Positions 42,654 through 52,462 are shown, numbered from the stretch's first letter. The stretch is 64,000 nucleotides of DNA from Enterococcus wangshanyuanii (GCF_002197645.1 NZ_CP021874.1:3778362-3842361); one strand, 5' to 3'. Program-made: numbers and translations. Notes: generated from the letters alone by a model not told the origin.

Positions 42654-43781
42654 TCATTTGAATAAAGGGGGTTTTTTCAACAATGCATCAACGGCTTTCA
42701 TGACTTCTTGTCGATGCTCCAACAATGAATCGGCATAGGTGTCGAGTGTGAGCTTTGTCGATCGATGCCCCAAAATTCGACTCAAGCTAACAATATCAAC
42801 TCCTTGTTCCAAACACCTAGTTGCAAATGTGTGTCTCAACACATGGAAATGAATCGATGCGAACTCTGTTTCACGAATCATTCGTTTAAAACGATAATTA
42901 ATGACTCTTGGCTCCGCCAGTTTTCCTCGACAATGAATCACGTATTCAGAAGGAGAGGTTTCTTTTTTTTCAAGTAAATAGTCTTTTAAATTAGTTGCTA
43001 AAGGAATCACTCTGCTAGAATATGCTGTTTTTGGGCTTCCAGAGATTAGTTCTGTTTTATTGATCGTGCTATGTTCATCGATAATTCTTGAAATCGTTCG
43101 ATGGACTCGAATCAATCCTTTATCAAAATCAATATCTTCCCATTTGAGTCCACTGATTTCTCCTATTCTCATCCCCGAATAGAGAGCTAAAATAATTGGG
43201 GAGCACTCCGTTTCACGGAAGGCCAGTTCTTCTAATTTTCTCTGCTCCTTACTACTTAATGAGTGAATAATCGGCACCGTGTGCTTAGGTAAATGTACTG
43301 AATTACATGGATTTTTATCTAAATACTCATTTTTTACTGCTTCTTTTAAGGATTTATTTACGATAGTAAAAATCAAACGAATCGTGCTGTTTGCTAGATT
43401 TTTAGCAAGTAATCCATCAACAAATTCTTGTAACAGTGCAGAAGTTATCTTTGCCAAATGATATTCTCCCAGAGTAGGCAAAATGTGCTTACTTAGCAAT
43501 CGAAAATAATTTGAATAAGTTGTGGCTTTCACTGTTCGTCTTACAGTATTATTAAGCCAGTAAATAATCCAATCTTGATACGTTTTATGGGAAGAAATCA
43601 CAGTCTCTTGAGTGACTAACTGTTTTGCTTTTAGAAAAATCAGCTTTTCTTTCACCTCACTATACTTTTTCCCATAGACGTATCCATAAATAATTTTTTT
43701 CGTTGGTGTTCGTTGTTTAATGTAACGACCTTCCCAGCGACCGTCTTTTCGTTTATAAATATTTTCTCCTTTTTTAGACAT
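42654..43781 (-). CDS. Tyrosine recombinase (phage-type integrase family), likely DNA invertase
   Basis: The 375-aa enzyme has an N-terminal AP2-like arm-binding region (KDGRWEGRYIKQRTPTKK), a core-binding SAM-like domain (KTYQDWIIYWLN, about residues 65-150) and the catalytic domain. The catalytic residues are Arg in YSGMRIGEISGLKWEDID, HVLRH, GHRS, and the nucleophile Tyr in LDTYADS. There is no excisionase, relaxase or phage gene nearby. It lies between two inverted core sites, so inversion of its own segment is the likely reaction, rather than element transfer. Confidence 0.9.
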   Translation of the reverse strand: MSKKGENIYKRKDGRWEGRYIKQRTPTKKIIYGYVYGKKYSEVKEKLIFLKAKQLVTQETVISSHKTYQDWIIYWLNNTVRRTVKATTYSNYFRLLSKHILPTLGEYHLAKITSALLQEFVDGLLAKNLANSTIRLIFTIVNKSLKEAVKNEYLDKNPCNSVHLPKHTVPIIHSLSSKEQRKLEELAFRETECSPIILALYSGMRIGEISGLKWEDIDFDKGLIRVHRTISRIIDEHSTINKTELISGSPKTAYSSRVIPLATNLKDYLLEKKETSPSEYVIHCRGKLAEPRVINYRFKRMIRETEFASIHFHVLRHTFATRCLEQGVDIVSLSRILGHRSTKLTLDTYADSLLEHRQEVMKAVDALLKKPPLFK

Positions 43782-43978
43782 CTTTCATCATTCCCTTCCA
43801 ACATTTCTTGACGATTATTTTGACGGCTCATTTTTATTTTTGATATAACGCTATGAAAACAATGTTTTTTAGTGATTAAAATCAGAAATTTGTTTTATAA
43901 GCAACAAAACTCTTTCATTATTCTCTTATTTTTCAAAAAAATATAAAAAAATTGATAAGATAAAAACGAAATAATACA

Positions 43979-44042
43979 TTGACTTCAAAGGTTTTTTAGA
44001 TTAAAGTTATCTTTGTTAAATGAATTCCGACTGAGATATAGA
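43979..44042 (+). promoter_or_regulatory. Outward promoter inside the invertible segment
   Basis: TTGACT (43979-43984) and TAAAGT (44002-44007) are 17 bases apart. TTGTTA (44013-44018) and TATAGA (44037-44042), 18 bases apart, make a second candidate. Both read right across site R toward the 44161 regulator. Both lie inside the invertible segment, so inversion would turn them away. A TATACT box at 44088-44093 outside the segment could also act with a -35 provided by site R. Confidence 0.6.
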
Positions 44043-44047
44043 CTCTA

Positions 44048-44076
44048 TTTTCCTACAAGTAGAAGTTATACGAAAG
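44048..44076 (-). repeat. Recombinase site R (inverted partner of site L)
   Basis: TTTTCCTACAA and TTATACGAAAG arms flank GTAGAAG, the exact reverse complement of the site L core. The arms are less perfect than those of site L, which could bias the direction of recombination. 1504 bp lie between the two sites. Confidence 0.85.
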
Positions 44077-44160
44077 AGTTTAGATATTATACTACATTTC
44101 TGAAAACAATAGGGAATGAAATGCTCTTGATTTAAATAATCAGAATTTGGGAGGCACGTC

Positions 44161-44847
44161 ATGTATAAATTAGGAATTATATCAAAAAAAAATTATTCCG
44201 AAAAAATAATATCCGAGTTTGAAAAAAATGGTTTCATGCTGACATGTTTAACCAAAGAACAAATCTGTAGTGACGGATTGGATGGCATTTTTATTGAAGA
44301 AACAGAAGAACATTCAATCAGTCTCATTTGCGAATTGGTGTTGTCGATTCGCAAAGAAAGTGATGTGTTTATTTGGGTTCTCTCTAAAAAGTCAACGACT
44401 GTCGATCGGCAAGTTTATTTACAACTAGGGGTCGATAATGTATTTAATAGTAACTACTTTCCTGAAGAACCCTTATTAGTTATACGGAACACGTTTACTA
44501 GAAAAATGAAACAAATTCCAGCAGAACAAAAAACAGAAATGAATGATTCCGAAATAAATTCGATGAAATTGGACCCAAGAAATTTAAGTCTCTCTGTCGT
44601 TACAGGTGAAAACCAGGTGAAAGAAATTGCTTTGACAAAATTAGAGTATCGGATTATGGAACTATTATACAGCAATCCTGGAAAAGCCTTCTCATATAAA
44701 GAAATCCATGAAGCTCTTTGGAAAATTCCATACAGCGATCGGCCGTATCGGGTAGCTAATCTGGTTTTTCACATCAGAGATAAATTGGAAAATACATCTA
44801 TTTATATCAAGACTGTACGATCTAAAGGGTATCGATTGATTTTATAA
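44161..44847 (+). CDS. Winged-helix regulator with degenerate receiver domain
   Basis: The 228-aa protein has an N-terminal receiver-like half (KLGIISKKNYSEKIISEFE) without the usual phosphoacceptor Asp motif. The matching stretch is LDGIFIEETEEHS. Its C-terminal OmpR-type winged helix reads EIALTKLEYRIMELLYSN to IKTVRSKGYRLIL. Regulators of this type accompany WxL operons in enterococci. Control is therefore likely by protein level or another signal, not phosphorylation. It is the first gene downstream of the invertible promoter, with GGGAGG before the ATG. Confidence 0.85.
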   Translation: MYKLGIISKKNYSEKIISEFEKNGFMLTCLTKEQICSDGLDGIFIEETEEHSISLICELVLSIRKESDVFIWVLSKKSTTVDRQVYLQLGVDNVFNSNYFPEEPLLVIRNTFTRKMKQIPAEQKTEMNDSEINSMKLDPRNLSLSVVTGENQVKEIALTKLEYRIMELLYSNPGKAFSYKEIHEALWKIPYSDRPYRVANLVFHIRDKLENTSIYIKTVRSKGYRLIL

Positions 44848-44869
44848 GCAGTTGAAAGGAGGTGAAAAA

Positions 44870-47800
44870 ATGAAAAGGAAAAAAAGACTCTATTTATTTC
44901 TAAGTTTCATTACGATCGTAGGCATCTATTTTTACCATAGTACACCATTGCTTAAAGCAGAAGAATCTACCAGTCAAAGTACTGTAGAGTCGACACCGCC
45001 CCTTTCAACAACCGAGTCATCTAAAGCTGATGTTACTAAAAATGAATCTTCAACGCTAGGTGAGACTAATAAGAATGTAAAGACTATACAGCCCCAAATG
45101 ACAAATCTTGAAACGTTTGAATTATCAGAAAATGGGACGGGGATCGTAGCTAAGAATATAGCAAAAACAATGACGGATATTCAAAGCTATAACGGTGATA
45201 CTGAAGCAATCAAACAGATGATTCTCAGAGATACTGAGGCAAAAGCATATGGAGTGTCTGGCGGATCTATCGTTGAAGTAACCGATAAGATCCAACTATC
45301 TGATCTAAAAGGACTTGATACAGTTGCAACGAATGATCTACAAGAGTTTCATTTGACGTTGACCGTTCCTTCAAGTGAGTCAGGAACAGGCAGCGATTTG
45401 ACAAGTGAAGTCATCGTTTATGTCGGAAATGTAGCAAAAGTAAGTACATGGGATCAACTGGATGCTGCATTGATGAGTAACACGGTAACGATTGTCGATG
45501 TGCAAAATTCTATGACCAATACTGTAACGAACAGGACGGATCGAACTGTCTCGGATAACCGACCAAATTATGTGTTATTAGGAAATGGTTACTCTCTTGA
45601 TTTTATTGGCTATTCTTATAGATGGGGAACGAATACATCGATCGTACACAAAGCAGTTGTCGATAATGTAGATATGTATGGAGGGCACTATTATGGACCT
45701 GTGACGATGTGGGATAGAAATGCCTATGGCTCAAGTATCACGTATCGAAATGTAAATTATACAGGTTCACAAGTGACGGCCTCTTTCCAAGCGCTTTTAC
45801 GCTTTGAAGGGAAAAACGTCATTAAGTCTAAAGCAACAAGTTACACCTCTTATGATGGAGCTACTCGCAATATGGCCAATACCAATCAATCTGGTTTAGA
45901 GTCACATACACTTTTATTTGCATCTAATACGGACACAACGATCGAAGTAGAAAATGGTGATGGTGTGATTTTAGGTAGCTGGTACTCTAACTATGATACG
46001 GTCGCAACGATTCAACCTTCTTTGACTTTAGAAGAAAATGCTACTGCAACGATTCGTACGTTAGGGAACGCGGGAGAAACAAATTCTTGGCAAACTGATG
46101 GCGGCAATATTCCTTCTGTGATCAGCGTTCAAAGAAATGGAAAAATAAATGTCGGTAAAAACGCCACATTAAATGTTGAGACCGCAGATGGAACAACACG
46201 TGTACCCGTACGTTTAGGTTACCAATCAGCAACCTCTCAATGGACGACGAGTATCGATCTGGAGGAAAGCAGTCATTTCAATGTGAACATCAACGGTCCG
46301 ATTGCGACGACTAGTTCACGTGCAGGATTTATGCTTCAACAAAATTCCGCTATCAATGTCGGTGACAATGCAGAGATGACTATCAATGCAAATCAGATGA
46401 CAGCTGGTGCTCCGGTCATTTCTATGGGACAAAACGCCAAATTTGATGTCGCAGAAAAAGGGCAGCTGACGTTGAATAAAAACGGGGGAGTTGGACGTCT
46501 TCTTGATCTTTCTAATGGCTCTAAATTTAAAGTAAGTGATCAAGGTGCAACAAAGTTTATTTCCACAAATGAAGGAACATCGACAAGCTCAATGATCTAT
46601 GGAGGTAGTGGTTCTTCTTTTATTATTGGTGATAAAGGAACCTTTGAGTCTGTTATTAAAGATGGGACTGGCGTTCGGAATATGCTGGATTTTGGTAGCA
46701 ATACTACCTTCCAATTCTCGAATGCTCAAAAAATAGACTTGGATTCACGGGGGAATACAAATGCAAATTTGATCAATATGACGAATCCAGGGACGTTTAC
46801 AGCTGATATTCAGGAAGTTTCTTCTTGGAGTAAGCAGGATGCAGCACAAGTAACACCAACATTCCACTGGACACCGATGTATGGAATGACGATCAAGTAT
46901 AACGGTATTACTACAACAAGTGTTTCAGGAAATAGTATTACAAATGCGATCCAAACAAATTTCATAAATAACTATCGAACAGAAAACTTTTCAAGAATTG
47001 TTTATGATTATATTCCAGATGTGATCGTTGGAGTAGATGAAATCAGTGATAATAAAGCACTAGAAAGCGGTCAAAAAATTTCTGGGACAGTCAATAATGA
47101 TGCAGCAATGCTGTTTTATCTAGTAACAGATGAAAACGATCCAAGTAAAGATGTATTGTTAACAACTCCGGATGTAGCTTCTCCAGTTGAAGGCGATGCA
47201 CGAAAATTTCATACGATCGCGGATGATAAAGGAAAGTTTACTTTTGAGTTACCTGAGAATGTTACGTTGAAAGCAGGACAAAAGATAAAAGCTTATGGAT
47301 GGTTAAATGGGAAGGACAGCTACACGAATCAAACAGTTTTAGATAAAACGCCTCCAAAAGGAGAGTCCGTAAATTATCATGTTGCTTTAAACGAAGCTGC
47401 ACCGACTGCAGATAAATTTGTAAGTAATCCAACCGATTCTAATCCAACACCACAAAATTTCACGTATGCTTTTAATGCAGAAACACCGCAGTCGTTGGTT
47501 GACAGCTTTATGGGTCAACTTGGTGAACATACTGTAAAAGTCGACTTATCGGATGAAGCAGGTAATATGACGACTGTTGTATCTACTCTTACTGTGAACA
47601 AGGCAACACAAGAAATTTATGGCTCTGATATAGAAGCACCTTATGTCGATATTCGTAATTTATCCGAAGAACAACTGAAAAATTACATTCTTACGCATAG
47701 CCAACCAACCGCGTACAAATTAATGGATGGTGAAAAAACAGATCTTAGTTCATTTATAAAAGTGACGGATTTTGGTGGATTGAATGATATCGCAACCATT

Positions 47801-48559
47801 CAACCTAAAGCATATCCCGTGACGCTAACAGTCAAAGCTAGCGATTCAGGATTGCCAACAGATATCTCTACGACGATCAATGTCACAGTTGTTGACGTAG
47901 ACGCAGTGTTGAATGTCGAGTTTGTGAATGAAGTAGAGCAAGTACTTTCAGGTTATACAGTGACACTTGATACACAGGTAGGAGATACGATCGATCTGAC
48001 TAAAAATACTGAAGTTCAAGGTCAATTAGAGAACGTATTATCAGCAGGGTATGATATCGCTCAACGTCCAGAAAATGAGACTGCAGTAAAAATTGATAAT
48101 ACAACGGTGACTGTAAGATACAAACTGCAGGGGGTATTGAGTTTAACTTCAGTACCGCATGCGTTGGATTTTGGAACATTGTCGTATGATGCAACAACCA
48201 AACGAGTAGAAGAGCCAGTTTTTGATGAGCAACTTGTTGTGACTGACACGCGTGCAGAAGCAGCGAATGGTTGGCGTATGACCGCTTCCTTGTCTTCTCC
48301 AATGCAAAATGCCAAAGGGCAAGAATTGACGAATGCTTTACGCTATGTGAATCAAGGAAAAGAAACGATTTTAAACCAAGATGCACAAGTTATTTATACC
48401 AATACGCAAGGGACTATGGGGAGCTATACTGTCAGCAACGGCTGGGGAACTGCCCCTAATACGGATGGAATCAAGCTTCAAATCAATTCCTCAGATACGG
48501 TATATACAGGAGATTATGTTGGCGTCATTACATGGAAAGTGATGGCAGGACAACCATAA
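44870..48559 (+). CDS. Large WxL-domain surface protein with beta-helix-like core
   Basis: The exported protein of about 1229 aa has a signal peptide (LYLFLSFITIVGIYF), a Ser/Thr-rich spacer, and a long repetitive region (about residues 240-620). The repeats, with many Asn/Gly ladders (INVGDNAEMTINANQMT), suggest a right-handed beta helix. Ig-like or bacterial cadherin-type parts follow (residues 640-1060). The C-terminal WxL wall-binding domain starts near residue 1065, with GVLSLTSVPHALDFGTL, NGWRMTASLS and the terminal GVITWKVMAG. It would bind peptidoglycan non-covalently. AAAGGAGGTG precedes ATG 44870. Ligand unknown; adhesion is a common role. Confidence 0.88.
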   Translation: MKRKKRLYLFLSFITIVGIYFYHSTPLLKAEESTSQSTVESTPPLSTTESSKADVTKNESSTLGETNKNVKTIQPQMTNLETFELSENGTGIVAKNIAKTMTDIQSYNGDTEAIKQMILRDTEAKAYGVSGGSIVEVTDKIQLSDLKGLDTVATNDLQEFHLTLTVPSSESGTGSDLTSEVIVYVGNVAKVSTWDQLDAALMSNTVTIVDVQNSMTNTVTNRTDRTVSDNRPNYVLLGNGYSLDFIGYSYRWGTNTSIVHKAVVDNVDMYGGHYYGPVTMWDRNAYGSSITYRNVNYTGSQVTASFQALLRFEGKNVIKSKATSYTSYDGATRNMANTNQSGLESHTLLFASNTDTTIEVENGDGVILGSWYSNYDTVATIQPSLTLEENATATIRTLGNAGETNSWQTDGGNIPSVISVQRNGKINVGKNATLNVETADGTTRVPVRLGYQSATSQWTTSIDLEESSHFNVNINGPIATTSSRAGFMLQQNSAINVGDNAEMTINANQMTAGAPVISMGQNAKFDVAEKGQLTLNKNGGVGRLLDLSNGSKFKVSDQGATKFISTNEGTSTSSMIYGGSGSSFIIGDKGTFESVIKDGTGVRNMLDFGSNTTFQFSNAQKIDLDSRGNTNANLINMTNPGTFTADIQEVSSWSKQDAAQVTPTFHWTPMYGMTIKYNGITTTSVSGNSITNAIQTNFINNYRTENFSRIVYDYIPDVIVGVDEISDNKALESGQKISGTVNNDAAMLFYLVTDENDPSKDVLLTTPDVASPVEGDARKFHTIADDKGKFTFELPENVTLKAGQKIKAYGWLNGKDSYTNQTVLDKTPPKGESVNYHVALNEAAPTADKFVSNPTDSNPTPQNFTYAFNAETPQSLVDSFMGQLGEHTVKVDLSDEAGNMTTVVSTLTVNKATQEIYGSDIEAPYVDIRNLSEEQLKNYILTHSQPTAYKLMDGEKTDLSSFIKVTDFGGLNDIATIQPKAYPVTLTVKASDSGLPTDISTTINVTVVDVDAVLNVEFVNEVEQVLSGYTVTLDTQVGDTIDLTKNTEVQGQLENVLSAGYDIAQRPENETAVKIDNTTVTVRYKLQGVLSLTSVPHALDFGTLSYDATTKRVEEPVFDEQLVVTDTRAEAANGWRMTASLSSPMQNAKGQELTNALRYVNQGKETILNQDAQVIYTNTQGTMGSYTVSNGWGTAPNTDGIKLQINSSDTVYTGDYVGVITWKVMAGQP

Positions 48560-48573
48560 AAGGAGAGAGAAAA

Positions 48574-48900
48574 ATGAAACAAATGCGAGTTATCTTGTTC
48601 TGTTGCTCTCTGATTCTATGGATAGGGGTCTTTTCTACAGAAACCGTTGTTCAGGCAAATGAAGGAAATGGTGGTCAAGTCATTACAGATGGAAAAATTT
48701 CATTTTATGAAGGAACGACTGAGACCAGCAGTTCTACCAGCACAGAACCCAGTTCAGCGACGCCAAGCAAATCGATTGGAAAACCGCTTCCTAATACGGG
48801 AGAACAGATCAAACACTATAGTCTAATTGGAGGCGGCTTGCTTCTTTTAGTCCTAATCTTTCTCTTTTTTACTAACAGGAGAAAGGGGGAGCAGAAATGA
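48574..48900 (+). CDS. Small LPXTG-anchored protein of the WxL operon
   Basis: This 108-aa protein has a signal peptide (VILFCCSLILWIGVFSTE), a short Ser/Thr stretch and the sortase motif LPNTGEQ, followed by a hydrophobic segment and RRKGEQK. AAAGGAGAGAG precedes ATG 48574. WxL loci typically contain one such short covalently anchored partner, thought to help hold the WxL complex at the wall. Its last four bases overlap the next ORF (ATGA), so translation is coupled. Confidence 0.9.
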   Translation: MKQMRVILFCCSLILWIGVFSTETVVQANEGNGGQVITDGKISFYEGTTETSSSTSTEPSSATPSKSIGKPLPNTGEQIKHYSLIGGGLLLLVLIFLFFTNRRKGEQK

Positions 48901-49703
48901 GATTCACACACACTTCTTTTATAGCTAGTATGACGGGTCTTGTCCTTTTGTTTAGTATCAATAGTTTATCTGTGCAGGCAGCTCCCGATACTATGGAGCA
49001 ATCTGGATCAGTCTCAGTAAAAGGAAGTTCAACGACAAACCCTGTTGATCCTGAAAATCCAGGTACAATAGTTGATCCTGGGAAAAGCCCATCTACAACA
49101 GGTCCACTTCGGATCGATTATGTATCAGCACTTGATTTTGGTGAAAGTAAAATCACGAAAGGTGCTCGTCGATACAATGCACGAGCGCAACAATTTTTTG
49201 GTGATACAGGACCAAGAGGAAGTTATATCCAGATCACAGATCAGCAGGCGGATTCCTCAGGCTGGACATTACAGGTCAAACAAGAGAAGCAATTTACGAA
49301 TCCGATCATTCAAAACGTTGAGGAACAAGAGTTGAAAGGGGCAGTCTTGTCTTTGGATAAAGGCTGGGCAAATTCTAGTAGTATTAGTGAAGCCCCAACA
49401 GTAACACGCGAAACGATTGCTTTGAATTCGATTGGTTCGGCATATGAAGTAGCGACTGCACGAAAAAATAGTGGTAAAGGAATTTGGACGATCACATTCG
49501 GTGCTTCAGAGAGCAATACGAATAATCAACCTCATACACTAACACCAGTCGTTGATGCTTCACATAAGCCAATTATAGATCAAACCTATAACAAGCCAGT
49601 GTATAGCAATTCAGCAATTACTCTGACCGTACCAGAAACAACGGTGATACATCCGGTCGAATATCAAACGGAGATAACTTGGATATTAGCCAAGTTGCCT
49701 TAA
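48897..49703 (+). CDS. WxL-domain surface protein (first small)
   Basis: The 268-aa protein has a signal peptide and a Pro/Asp-rich linker (TNPVDPENPGTIVDPGKSP). The WxL domain has both motifs: SSGWTLQVKQ near residue 120 and EITWILAKLP at the C-terminus. LDFGESKI marks the domain start. The domain binds peptidoglycan without covalent linkage. It is paralogous to the next gene. The start overlaps the LPXTG gene stop. Confidence 0.92.
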   Translation: MRFTHTSFIASMTGLVLLFSINSLSVQAAPDTMEQSGSVSVKGSSTTNPVDPENPGTIVDPGKSPSTTGPLRIDYVSALDFGESKITKGARRYNARAQQFFGDTGPRGSYIQITDQQADSSGWTLQVKQEKQFTNPIIQNVEEQELKGAVLSLDKGWANSSSISEAPTVTRETIALNSIGSAYEVATARKNSGKGIWTITFGASESNTNNQPHTLTPVVDASHKPIIDQTYNKPVYSNSAITLTVPETTVIHPVEYQTEITWILAKLP

Positions 49704-49736
49704 TAAATTACACACACTTTTAGGAGGAACAACAAT

Positions 49737-50522
49737 ATGAAAGCAAGAAGTCTTTGTGCAACAACATTAGCAGCAATTTTAGGAGTAACTTTATTAGGAA
49801 GTGCTACACCTGCATTTGCAGCTCCAACAGAATTAAATTCAACTGGTACAGTCAAAGTTGAAGAAGGAACAGCCGGTGGTGGAGATCAAGGAACAGTCGA
49901 TCCAGAAAACCCTAACGAAGTATTACCAGATCCTGATCCAGAATCACCTGGAGAAAATACAAACTCTGATAAAGGGCCTTTAGTTGTTGAAAAAACAACT
50001 GATCTAGATTTTGGTACGATCAAAACTTCTGCAGATGCAGTTACAAGTTTTGCTAAACCAATGAGCTTTGAAGCAGGAGCAAAAACTCGTGGCGCATATG
50101 TTCAATGGGCAGATGTTCGTTCAGGCGGTACGTATGGATACACTGTGACAGCACAATTATCAAGTCAATTCAAAGATACTACAGGAACAAATGTATTGAC
50201 AGGTTCAACAATTGATTTTAGTAATGGACTTGTTTCTGCACAAGGAAGCAATACAAATACAGTGCCATCAAATGCACAAACAGCATTCCAATTAACAGAA
50301 GCAGCAGATGATGCTAAAACGATCGTAACTGCCAGCAAAGATTTAAAAGAAGGTAAAGGTCGTTATATCATGGAATTTGGTCAAAGTAAAGATTCTACAG
50401 TAGGGACTCCAGATACGGATACGAGCTCTGTTAAATTAACTGTACCGGCAGCAACGGCTTCAAATATGGCAGCAACTGATTATACAGCAACAGTAACATG
50501 GAAAATCGTTGCAGCACAATAA
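49737..50522 (+). CDS. WxL-domain surface protein (second small)
   Basis: The 261-aa protein has a clean signal peptide (SLCATTLAAILGVTLLG, cleavage after AFA) and an acidic Pro-rich linker. The WxL domain starts at LDFGTIKTSADA. The first Trp motif is replaced by GGTYGYTVTAQ, while the final WxL (ATVTWKIVAAQ) is intact. GGAGGAACAACAAT precedes the ATG. After the stop, a hairpin without T-run (50551-50581, ACAGaCCAACAAG with CTTGTTGG) lies before the next gene and may lower downstream expression. Confidence 0.92.
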   Translation: MKARSLCATTLAAILGVTLLGSATPAFAAPTELNSTGTVKVEEGTAGGGDQGTVDPENPNEVLPDPDPESPGENTNSDKGPLVVEKTTDLDFGTIKTSADAVTSFAKPMSFEAGAKTRGAYVQWADVRSGGTYGYTVTAQLSSQFKDTTGTNVLTGSTIDFSNGLVSAQGSNTNTVPSNAQTAFQLTEAADDAKTIVTASKDLKEGKGRYIMEFGQSKDSTVGTPDTDTSSVKLTVPAATASNMAATDYTATVTWKIVAAQ

Positions 50523-50550
50523 GCATAATAAACTGATTCTAACAGTTTTT

Positions 50551-50581
50551 ACAGACCAACAAGTGAATCTTGTTGGCCTGT
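50551..50581 (+). promoter_or_regulatory. Intergenic hairpin in the WxL operon
   Basis: CCAACAAG pairs with CTTGTTGG around five bases, with flanking ACAG/CTGT. No T-run follows, so partial attenuation or RNA processing is more likely than a full stop. Confidence 0.5.
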
Positions 50582-50619
50582 ATACATAGAAAATCATTTC
50601 AAAATAAGCGAGGTTGGTT

Positions 50620-51692
50620 ATGAAAACACATAAGTCTTTTACGCTGCAGTATACTATTTTGGTTTTTAGTATAATTGTAGGATTTTTATTTTTAGCTAAA
50701 GCAACAGCGGTGTCTGCTGAGGAGGAGAATTCTGCAGGTGCAACAGGATTTACCTATAGTATCAGTTTTCCAGATAATCAAATAGATAAAGAATTAGGTT
50801 ATTACAAGTTGAAAATGACGCCTGGACAGGAACAGCAATTAAGTATTATGTTAAGCAATCCAAGTGCAGAAAAGGTTGTGATCGATGTCAAATTGAATGG
50901 GGCAAAGACCAATCAAAACGGTGTGATCGAATATGGTGAATCAGCGATCAAAAATGATCCATCCTTAAAATTCAATTTTATTGACCTTGTAGAAGGCCCA
51001 AAATCTGTTGAATTAGCGCCAGGAGAAACTAAAAGTTTAGAGTTGACAGTTAAAATGCCAGAGACAGAGTATGATGGAGTCATTGCCGGTGGTATTCAAT
51101 TGATGCGTGCCGGACAAGAGGCAACAACGAATAGTGGTGGATCTAAAATCATCAATCAATACGCCTATGTCATTGGTGTACTTTTACAGGAGAATGAGGC
51201 TGTAATTCAACCCGATTTATCATTGAATAGTGTAAAAGCAGGCCAAAACAATTACCGAAATGCAATTTTTATCAACTATTCTAATACCAAAGCTGCTTAT
51301 TTAAATGATATGACTGCAGAAGTACAATTACTGAAAAAGGGAAAGAAACAGTCTTATATGAGCGAAAACAAACAGCTATGCGGATGGCGCCAAATTCGTT
51401 TATCGATTTTCCTGTTAGCATGAACGGCGAGCGAATGATCCCTGGAGATTATGAAGCAGATATTCTGATCACTTCTGGGGATAAAAAATGGGCTTGGAAA
51501 CAAGCATTCAAAATTACCGATGAAGATGCAAATAAATTCAATGAGCGAGATGTCGGTTTAGTTCAGGAAAAAAGTTTGGATTGGAAATTGATCCTATTAC
51601 TTGTTGCAGCATTTCTTATAGGAATTTTCCTTCTTTTCTTAGTTGTTCATTTCTTTAGAAAAAAAAAAGCACAAAAAGAATATCACGAATAA
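50620..51692 (+). pseudogene. DUF916/DUF3324 WxL-partner membrane protein, frameshifted
   Basis: Proteins of this type (WxL-interacting, DUF916 plus DUF3324) are anchored by one C-terminal helix and link WxL proteins to the envelope. A signal peptide, the DUF916 domain (KELGYYKLKMTPGQEQQLSI) and part of DUF3324 are read from ATG 50620. The frame is lost near 51370 and ends at 51421-51423. The second frame (51378 on) continues exactly where the family should (APNSFIDFPVSM), through the membrane helix, to 51692. One missing base in a short A-run (GAAAACAAACAGC) explains it. Either a real null allele or an assembly error. Confidence 0.85.
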
Positions 51693-51785
51693 AAAAAGCA
51701 AGGAAGCAGAAAAAACAAGCTTCAGGAAATTTAAGTACTAAACAGAAAAAAACAAACAATTAATGCAGTAGGGGAGCTGAAGTGA

Positions 51786-52446
51786 GTGTCTACTATAGAT
51801 TGGATTTTCATTATAGGTATAGCAATGACGATCGTTGTGCTCCTCGGATCAGGTTATTTTTAGTGAGATTCATACGAATAAAACAGCAAATCAGACGACT
51901 GCCAGCCAGGCGGTTAAAAATAAAAAAGCAGCGAATAGTAGTGAAAAAGCGAAAATGCTTATAAAAAAGCAAAAATCAGTTTTAGATTTTTCTACTGCTC
52001 TTATTTTTAACAGGATTATTTGCTGGTGCGACCAGTTACCTTTCTTATTATCAAGCGATGAACCTGACGACGAATGATTCAGATTCAGTAGTGAAGGGAT
52101 ATTATCTTTTACGTGATTTGAACAACAATTAGCGGTTGCTAAAGAAAAAGGCGACAATGAAGAAAAAATGCAGAAAAATATCCGCTATTTAGCGACAGCG
52201 ATGGCCAGCTACGGAACAAAAACAGCCAGTACAATCAATTCAAAAGAAGGTCAGTTGACATTGAATCGTTATTATAATGCGATCAAGCAAGTTGGGATGA
52301 ATGCCAGTACACAAACTAAAAATTTTTATGGAAATGCCCAAATCGTTGATAGCTTTTTAGAAGATATAGAGAAAGTAAAAGTTTACGAGAAAGCAGCATT
52401 TACTTATTATAAAGTCGATGAAACAGCCTTTTCAGAAGAAAAGTAG
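51786..52446 (+). pseudogene. WxL-operon membrane protein with three frameshifts
   Basis: The reading restored by hand is a two-helix membrane protein. It starts at GTG 51786 (AGGGGAG upstream) with a first helix (IDWIFIIGIAMTIVVLLGSG) and a Lys/Ala-rich linker (EIHTNKTANQTTASQAV). A second helix (LTGLFAGATSYLSYY) follows, and then a helical tail to 52446 (KNIRYLATAMASYGTK). Three shifts are needed: +1 at T5 near 51861, +1 at T5 near 52008, -1 near 52118. No family is recognised, but similar helical proteins occur in WxL loci. The density of indels makes decay or poor sequence equally possible. Confidence 0.65.
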
Positions 52447-52462
52447 GCGGAGTGAAAAAGTC

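Noticed and set aside
42654..43781. Integrase as sign of a prophage or integrative conjugative element
   Set aside because: No relaxase, excisionase, capsid, lysis or replication genes are nearby, and the only matching sites are inverted and 1.5 kb apart. A local inversion system explains more.
51835..52077. 80-codon and 60-codon ORFs in the WxL operon as separate genes
   Set aside because: They are fragments of one frameshifted membrane-protein gene; the restored reading has two proper membrane helices.
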